Source: Bacillota bacterium (GTDB lineage Bacteria; Bacillota; Limnochordia; JAAZLZ01). Taken from it: DNA of 8,908 bases. Under the pieces are notes generated by a model. The model was given only the letters and a program-made list of their open reading frames with translations. It searched no databases and had not been told where the DNA came from. How positions within the stretch are numbered: position 1 is the stretch's first letter; each line of letters starts with the position of its first letter. Below, piece by piece: positions 5,634 to 8,908 of the stretch. The position numbers were made by a program, and so were the translations under genes. The stretch covers positions 1 to 8,908 of the forward strand of contig JAAZLZ010000214.1 of assembly GCA_012799075.1 (NCBI GenBank). The letters are read 5' to 3'.

Positions 5634-6935
5634 ATGGATTTGAGGGTCAGGCCTTGTGATGGGCTTGTGGGGACTATTAGGGTGCCGGGAGACAAGTCGA
5701 TCTCCCACAGAGCAGCGATTTTAGGTTCTTTGGCCACTGGGCAGACCAAGATAGATGGGTTCCTGCAAAGTGTCGATTGCCTGTCTACCTTGGCCTGCCT
5801 TGATCTATTAGGAGTCAAATTCAGCTGGGATGCCGGGGCCCTCCTCATCGACGGCGGGGGTCGGAGGGGTTTGTCGGAACCGACCGAAGTCCTCGATGCT
5901 GGGAACTCCGGGACGACAATGCGTTTGTTGGCCGGTGTCGTGGCTGGATATGACTTTTTGAGCATTTTTACGGGAGATGCTTCTTTGAGAAAACGCCCCA
6001 TGGACCGGGTTGCCCAACCCCTTCGCGAGATGGGAGCTCGGGTTGATGGTCGTGGGGACGGACGCTTTCCCCCCTTAGCCATCAGAGGCGGCTTCCTTAA
6101 ACCCATCTCTTATCGCACACCTGTTCCTTCGGCCCAGGTCAAATCGGCCATTCTGCTGGCCTCCCTTTATGCCTCGGGGGTGAGCAGGGTAGCGGAGTCG
6201 TCGACTTCCCGGGATCATACTGAACGGATGATGAACTACTTTGGCATTCCCATCGAAAAACGTGATGGGTGGGTTGACATCGGCCCTGTGACAGAGGATC
6301 CCCGGGGGCGCCCAGTCACCATCCCCGGCGATATTTCCTCAGCGGCATTTCTCATCGCTGTTGCCGCATGCTCTCCGGGGAGCAAACTAAGGGTGGAAAA
6401 TGTGGGGGTCAACCCGACGCGTACAGGCCTGCTCGATGTGCTTCGCACGATGGGGGCCACAATTGAATTAGACAAGGAGCGGGAAGTCTGCGGTGAACCT
6501 GTGGCCGATGTGGTGGTCACAGGGACAAAGCTGCAAGGGGCCACGGTCGCAGGCGGGATGATTCCCCGCCTAATTGATGAAATCCCCGCCTTGGTTGTTG
6601 CCGCGGCTAAGGCCGAGGGGGCAACGGTGGTGCGGGATGCGAGCGAATTGCGGGTGAAGGAGACGGACAGGATCCGGGAGCTGGCAGCAGGTTTAGGCCA
6701 GTTGGGCGTCGTCGTTGAGCCTAGGACCGATGGCCTGGCAATCGAAGGCCCCCAAGAGATAAGGGGCGGAGTGGCTTCAAGCTCCGGGGACCATCGGCTG
6801 GCCTTGGCCCTGGCGTGTGCAGGCCTGTTGGCCAGGCAGGAGGTCATCGTTAGGGATTTTGCCTGTGCCGATGTTTCCTTTCCCGGATTTATCAATGTAT
6901 TGGTGGATCTTGGTGTACAGGTGGATGTTGCATGA
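5634..6935 (+). CDS. aroA: 3-phosphoshikimate 1-carboxyvinyltransferase (EPSP synthase)
   Basis: A 433-aa enzyme joining shikimate 3-phosphate and phosphoenolpyruvate to 5-enolpyruvylshikimate 3-phosphate, the sixth shikimate step. Signatures in order: GDKSISHRAAILGSLA (19-34, with Lys21, Ser22, Arg26), LDAGNSGTTMRLL (87-99), FTGDASLRKRPMDRV (112-126), PSAQVKSAILLA (165-176), SRDHTERMM (192-200), VNPTRTGLL (259-267), IDEIPAL (314-320, Asp315), LRVKETDRIREL (339-350, with Glu343 and Arg346) and SGDHRLALA (384-392). Both PEP-binding and catalytic residues are present. The GDASLRKRPM and SAQVKSA blocks resemble the class II (B. subtilis/CP4-like) lineage, but the Gly in GNSGT is the ordinary residue. 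It begins 13 nt after tyrA. ATG 5634 has GGAGAGGTAGG about 12 nt upstream; TTG 5640, six nt after AGAGG, is an alternative start only two codons in. The B. subtilis equivalent is named aroE. Confidence 0.96.
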   Translation: MDLRVRPCDGLVGTIRVPGDKSISHRAAILGSLATGQTKIDGFLQSVDCLSTLACLDLLGVKFSWDAGALLIDGGGRRGLSEPTEVLDAGNSGTTMRLLAGVVAGYDFLSIFTGDASLRKRPMDRVAQPLREMGARVDGRGDGRFPPLAIRGGFLKPISYRTPVPSAQVKSAILLASLYASGVSRVAESSTSRDHTERMMNYFGIPIEKRDGWVDIGPVTEDPRGRPVTIPGDISSAAFLIAVAACSPGSKLRVENVGVNPTRTGLLDVLRTMGATIELDKEREVCGEPVADVVVTGTKLQGATVAGGMIPRLIDEIPALVVAAAKAEGATVVRDASELRVKETDRIRELAAGLGQLGVVVEPRTDGLAIEGPQEIRGGVASSSGDHRLALALACAGLLARQEVIVRDFACADVSFPGFINVLVDLGVQVDVA

Positions 6936-7606
6936 TTAAGAGACTGACCATCGCTATCGACGGACCTGCCGGCGCTGGCAAGAGCACCGTTGCCCGGGGT
7001 GTAGCCGAGCGCCTGGGATATACATATGTGGATACCGGAGCCATGTATCGAGCCGTTGCCTTGCAGTCCCTAAGATTGGGCATTAGTCCAAAGGATGAAG
7101 AAGGGATGGCGGCGCTCCTTGATGAAACATCGATCGTTTACCGGACGGGGAAGACGCTCCTCAACGGAGAGGATGTCTCGGAGGACATCCGCACACCCCA
7201 AGTGACAGCCCTCGTATCAGGGGTGGCCCGGATTCCCTTGGTACGTGCTTTCTTGGTCGAATGCCAACGGCGAATGGGGGCTGAAGGAGGGGTGGTCATG
7301 GATGGGCGGGATGTGGGGACCGTCATCCTTCCCGAAGCTGAACTGAAGATATTCTTGACCGCTTCTTTGCAAGAGCGGGCCAGACGCCGACAATTGGAGT
7401 GGCTGGCTAGGGGAGCTGAGGTTACTTGGGAAGAGGTGGAACAGGAAATTGGGGTGCGGGATAAGATGGATCGGGAAAGAAAGGTCGGCCCGCTCCGAAT
7501 TGCCGATGATGCTGTCGTCATCGACTCGACGGAATTAGACGTGAATGAGGTAGTTGACCAAATTGTGCAACTGGCCTTGGCGATAAAGGGGGAAGAAACC
7601 CCGTGA
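6932..7606 (+). CDS. cmk: Cytidylate kinase
   Basis: A 224-aa (d)CMP kinase that makes CDP/dCDP from ATP and CMP/dCMP in the cytosol. It has the Walker A loop GPAGAGKST (11-19), the CMP-binding segment VDTGAMYRA (33-41), the family marker MDGRDVGTVILPEA (123-136), a lid region ERARRRQLEWLARG (148-161) and the distinctive RDKMDRERKVGPLRIADDAVVIDST (176-200, split here: RDKMDRERKVGPL then RIADDAVVIDST). Length is typical of bacterial Cmk. The ATG overlaps the aroA stop as ATGA, with AGGTGGAT five nt upstream. The aroA-cmk adjacency is widespread in bacteria. There is no fusion to aroA: the TGA is intact between them. Confidence 0.97.
   Translation: MIKRLTIAIDGPAGAGKSTVARGVAERLGYTYVDTGAMYRAVALQSLRLGISPKDEEGMAALLDETSIVYRTGKTLLNGEDVSEDIRTPQVTALVSGVARIPLVRAFLVECQRRMGAEGGVVMDGRDVGTVILPEAELKIFLTASLQERARRRQLEWLARGAEVTWEEVEQEIGVRDKMDRERKVGPLRIADDAVVIDSTELDVNEVVDQIVQLALAIKGEETP
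7588..7602 (+). promoter_or_regulatory. plsC ribosome site in a small hairpin
   Basis: GGGGG (7588-7592) is the plsC Shine-Dalgarno, 10 nt before GTG 7603. It can pair with CCCC (7599-7602) that directly precedes the start codon, across a loop of about 6 nt (AAGAAA). This would hide the ribosome site unless ribosomes finishing cmk unfold it. Sequence seen; masking is inference. Confidence 0.35.
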
Positions 7607-8220
7607 TTTACCAGCTTTTTCGGAAGGTTGGCCGGTTGGTCTTTCAATTAGTATACGGGTTCGAGGTTGAGGGTCTAGGGCAGGTTCCTCCTGAAGGGGG
7701 ATGCATCCTGGCGGCCAATCACACAAGTTTACTCGATCCTCCCCTGTTGGCCGTTGTCTTTCCTCGGCCTGTGAATTTCATGGCCAAGAAGGAACTCTTT
7801 CGGTGGTTCCCTTTGGCTTGGATAATCAACAAGTTGGGAGCATTTCCCGTCGAACGGGGAGAAGCAGATCGCGGGGCAATTCGTCGAGCTCAGGAAATAC
7901 TAAGGGAAGGAGGTGTTCTGGGCCTATTTCCCGAAGGTACCCGGGGGAATGGTCCTTTACGGCCCTTTCACAACGGAGCTGCCCTTTTCGCCCTGAAGAC
8001 GGGCTCACCGATAGTCCCCGTGGCTGTCAAGGGTTCTCGCAAGAAGCCATTTCGAGGGCCGCCCATTCGGGTCAAGGTGGGAAAGCCTATCGTGCCCCCG
8101 AGGAGAGAAAGGGTTTGCAAGGCCGAACTCGTTGAGCTGACGAAGGAGATCAGGGACAGCATAGGTCAAATGCTCGAAGAAGGTTCAAAGGAAGGATTTC
8201 CAGGAGTGACAACGAATTAA
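7603..8220 (+). CDS. plsC: 1-acyl-sn-glycerol-3-phosphate acyltransferase
   Basis: A 205-aa PlsC-family acyltransferase that acylates lysophosphatidic acid to phosphatidic acid at the cytoplasmic face of the membrane. All four glycerolipid acyltransferase blocks are visible: NHTSLLDPP (39-47, the HX4D catalytic pair His40/Asp45), GAFPVERGEADRGAIRRA (79-96), FPEGTRGNG (109-117) and IVPVAVKG (137-144). The N-terminus (IYQLFRKVGRLVFQLVYGF) is amphipathic to hydrophobic and may touch the membrane; no clear transmembrane helix follows. Length is short but normal for clostridial PlsC. It starts at GTG in a GTGA overlap with cmk. The cmk-plsC-ispH order is common in Bacillota. Acyl donor (acyl-ACP or acyl-CoA) cannot be told from sequence. 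Confidence 0.93.
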   Translation: MIYQLFRKVGRLVFQLVYGFEVEGLGQVPPEGGCILAANHTSLLDPPLLAVVFPRPVNFMAKKELFRWFPLAWIINKLGAFPVERGEADRGAIRRAQEILREGGVLGLFPEGTRGNGPLRPFHNGAALFALKTGSPIVPVAVKGSRKKPFRGPPIRVKVGKPIVPPRRERVCKAELVELTKEIRDSIGQMLEEGSKEGFPGVTTN

Positions 8221-8273
8221 AAATGCGGCGGATGAAGCAGAATTGTTTTGAAATGCTATGCAAATAATAAGTG

Positions 8274-8280
8274 GGAGGGA
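8274..8280 (+). promoter_or_regulatory. Shine-Dalgarno site deciding the ispH TTG start
   Basis: GGAGGGA lies 8 nt before TTG 8289. The GTG at 8285 is out of frame. The TTG places the cluster-binding Cys at residue 12, as in E. coli IspH, so the start is well supported. The preceding 8221-8273 is relatively A/T-rich (AAATAATAA at 8262-8270) but shows no convincing -35/-10 pair and no terminator. Confidence 0.7.
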
Positions 8281-8288
8281 GTGGGTGC

Positions 8289-8908
8289 TTGGAGATTATC
8301 CTGGCAAAACATGCCGGGTTGTGTTTTGGGGTCAAACGGGCCCTGGACTTGACGGTAGATGCGGCGAAAACGGCTGCGGCAAACAAGGAACGAATCTACT
8401 CATTAGGTCCGGTGATCCACAATCCCCAGGCAGTTGCCCAGTTGGAAGAGATGGGCGTAATGGTAGCCGACACTTTAGATGAGGTGGAGTCGGGATACTT
8501 GGTTGTCCGGTCCCATGGTGTGCCGGCTTCCGTCAGGGAGGACGCCTTGAGGCGAAGCTTGAAGCTGGTGGATGCCACCTGCCCCTTTGTCAGGCGTTCC
8601 ATTCGCTGGGCCAGTAATCTGCAGAAGAACGGCTATCAAGTGGTTGTAGTAGGTGAGGTTGGTCATCCGGAAATACAGGCGGTCCTCGGTTCTTTGGATG
8701 GACAGGGGTGGGTCATCGCAACCCCAGCAGAGGCTCAAGACCTGTCCCGGTGTGTACGCATGGGAGTAGTAGCCCAGACCACCCAATCCTTCGACAACTA
8801 CCGGGCATGTGTGGTTGCCTTGATTGAGAAGACGGAGGAAATCCGGGTGTATAACACTATCTGTCCTGCTACGGCCCAGCGGCAGGCGGCGGCATATGAA
8901 TTGGCACA
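8289..8908 (+). CDS. ispH: 4-hydroxy-3-methylbut-2-enyl diphosphate reductase, 3'-truncated
   Basis: The first 206 codons of IspH (LytB), the last enzyme of the MEP isoprenoid pathway, which reduces HMBPP to IPP and DMAPP using a [4Fe-4S] cluster. All three cluster cysteines are present: Cys12 in HAGLCFGVKRAL, Cys98 in DATCPFV and Cys192 in NTICPATAQRQ. The conserved substrate-site residues are also visible: His44 in GPVIHNPQ, His76 in RSHGVP, His126 in VGHPEIQ and Thr164/165 in AQTTQSFDNY. The gene starts at TTG after a good GGAGGGA site. It is the first gene after plsC, 68 nt away, so it is not translationally coupled like its neighbours. The window ends before the C-terminal third. In some clostridia IspH is fused to ribosomal protein S1 domains; that cannot be judged here. 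Confidence 0.95.
   Translation, partial: MEIILAKHAGLCFGVKRALDLTVDAAKTAAANKERIYSLGPVIHNPQAVAQLEEMGVMVADTLDEVESGYLVVRSHGVPASVREDALRRSLKLVDATCPFVRRSIRWASNLQKNGYQVVVVGEVGHPEIQAVLGSLDGQGWVIATPAEAQDLSRCVRMGVVAQTTQSFDNYRACVVALIEKTEEIRVYNTICPATAQRQAAAYELA

Noticed and set aside
6236..6895. Long minus-strand open frame (219 codons) opposite aroA
   Set aside because: It is the antisense shadow of the EPSP synthase gene; Ser/Thr/Pro-rich with no recognisable domain.
8200..8235. Terminator after plsC
   Set aside because: Only a tiny GGAA/TTCC stem is present with no following T-run; no terminator can be supported anywhere in the window.
8243..8268. Promoter before ispH (TTGTTT and AATAAT)
   Set aside because: The spacer is only 14 nt and no better pair is seen; A/T-richness alone is not enough.

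Overview
This window is about 8.9 kb of chromosomal DNA from what looks like a Gram-positive (Bacillota, probably clostridial-grade) bacterium with moderately high GC. The evidence is strong purine-rich Shine-Dalgarno sites (GGGGGTGAT, GGGAGG, AGGTGGAT), three TTG starts and one GTG start among ten genes, a Bacillus-type AroH chorismate mutase, and a gene order resembling the B. subtilis aromatic supraoperon (hisC-tyrA-EPSP synthase) continuing into cmk-plsC-ispH. Every gene lies on the + strand. No tRNA, rRNA, CRISPR array, mobile element or clear rho-independent terminator is visible.

Layout. Positions 2-1111 hold the C-terminal three quarters or so of an FAD-dependent oxidoreductase whose N-terminus is off the window. 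Positions 1144-1872 encode an RluB/RsuA-family 23S rRNA pseudouridine synthase. A 74-nt gap with a good sigma-A-type promoter then leads into the aromatic amino-acid operon: chorismate mutase aroH (1947-2315), a HisC-type aminotransferase (2395-3507), type I-beta DAHP synthase with a ferredoxin-like regulatory domain (3504-4517), prephenate dehydrogenase tyrA with a C-terminal ACT domain (4514-5620) and EPSP synthase aroA (5634-6935). Cytidylate kinase cmk (6932-7606) and a PlsC-type acyltransferase (7603-8220) follow with 4-nt stop/start overlaps. After a 68-nt gap, ispH begins at a TTG (8289) and runs off the right edge.

How the genes work together. DAHP synthase is the entry step of the shikimate pathway and EPSP synthase its penultimate step. 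AroH converts chorismate to prephenate, TyrA oxidises it to 4-hydroxyphenylpyruvate, and the HisC-like aminotransferase can transaminate this to tyrosine (and can also serve histidine synthesis). The remaining shikimate genes (aroB, D, E, K, C) and pheA are not here. Cmk (CMP/dCMP to CDP/dCDP), PlsC (phosphatidic acid synthesis) and IspH (IPP/DMAPP synthesis) are housekeeping functions co-transcribed by position, not by pathway.

The gene content is ordinary and I see no undescribed multi-gene system. The signals that the gene calls do not explain are at the nucleic-acid level: two adjacent perfect inverted repeats inside tyrA (4623-4684), one of them a 22-bp perfect palindrome; a 79-nt structured leader before hisC in which a hairpin lies between the best Shine-Dalgarno and the ATG; and a small hairpin that could mask the plsC ribosome site.
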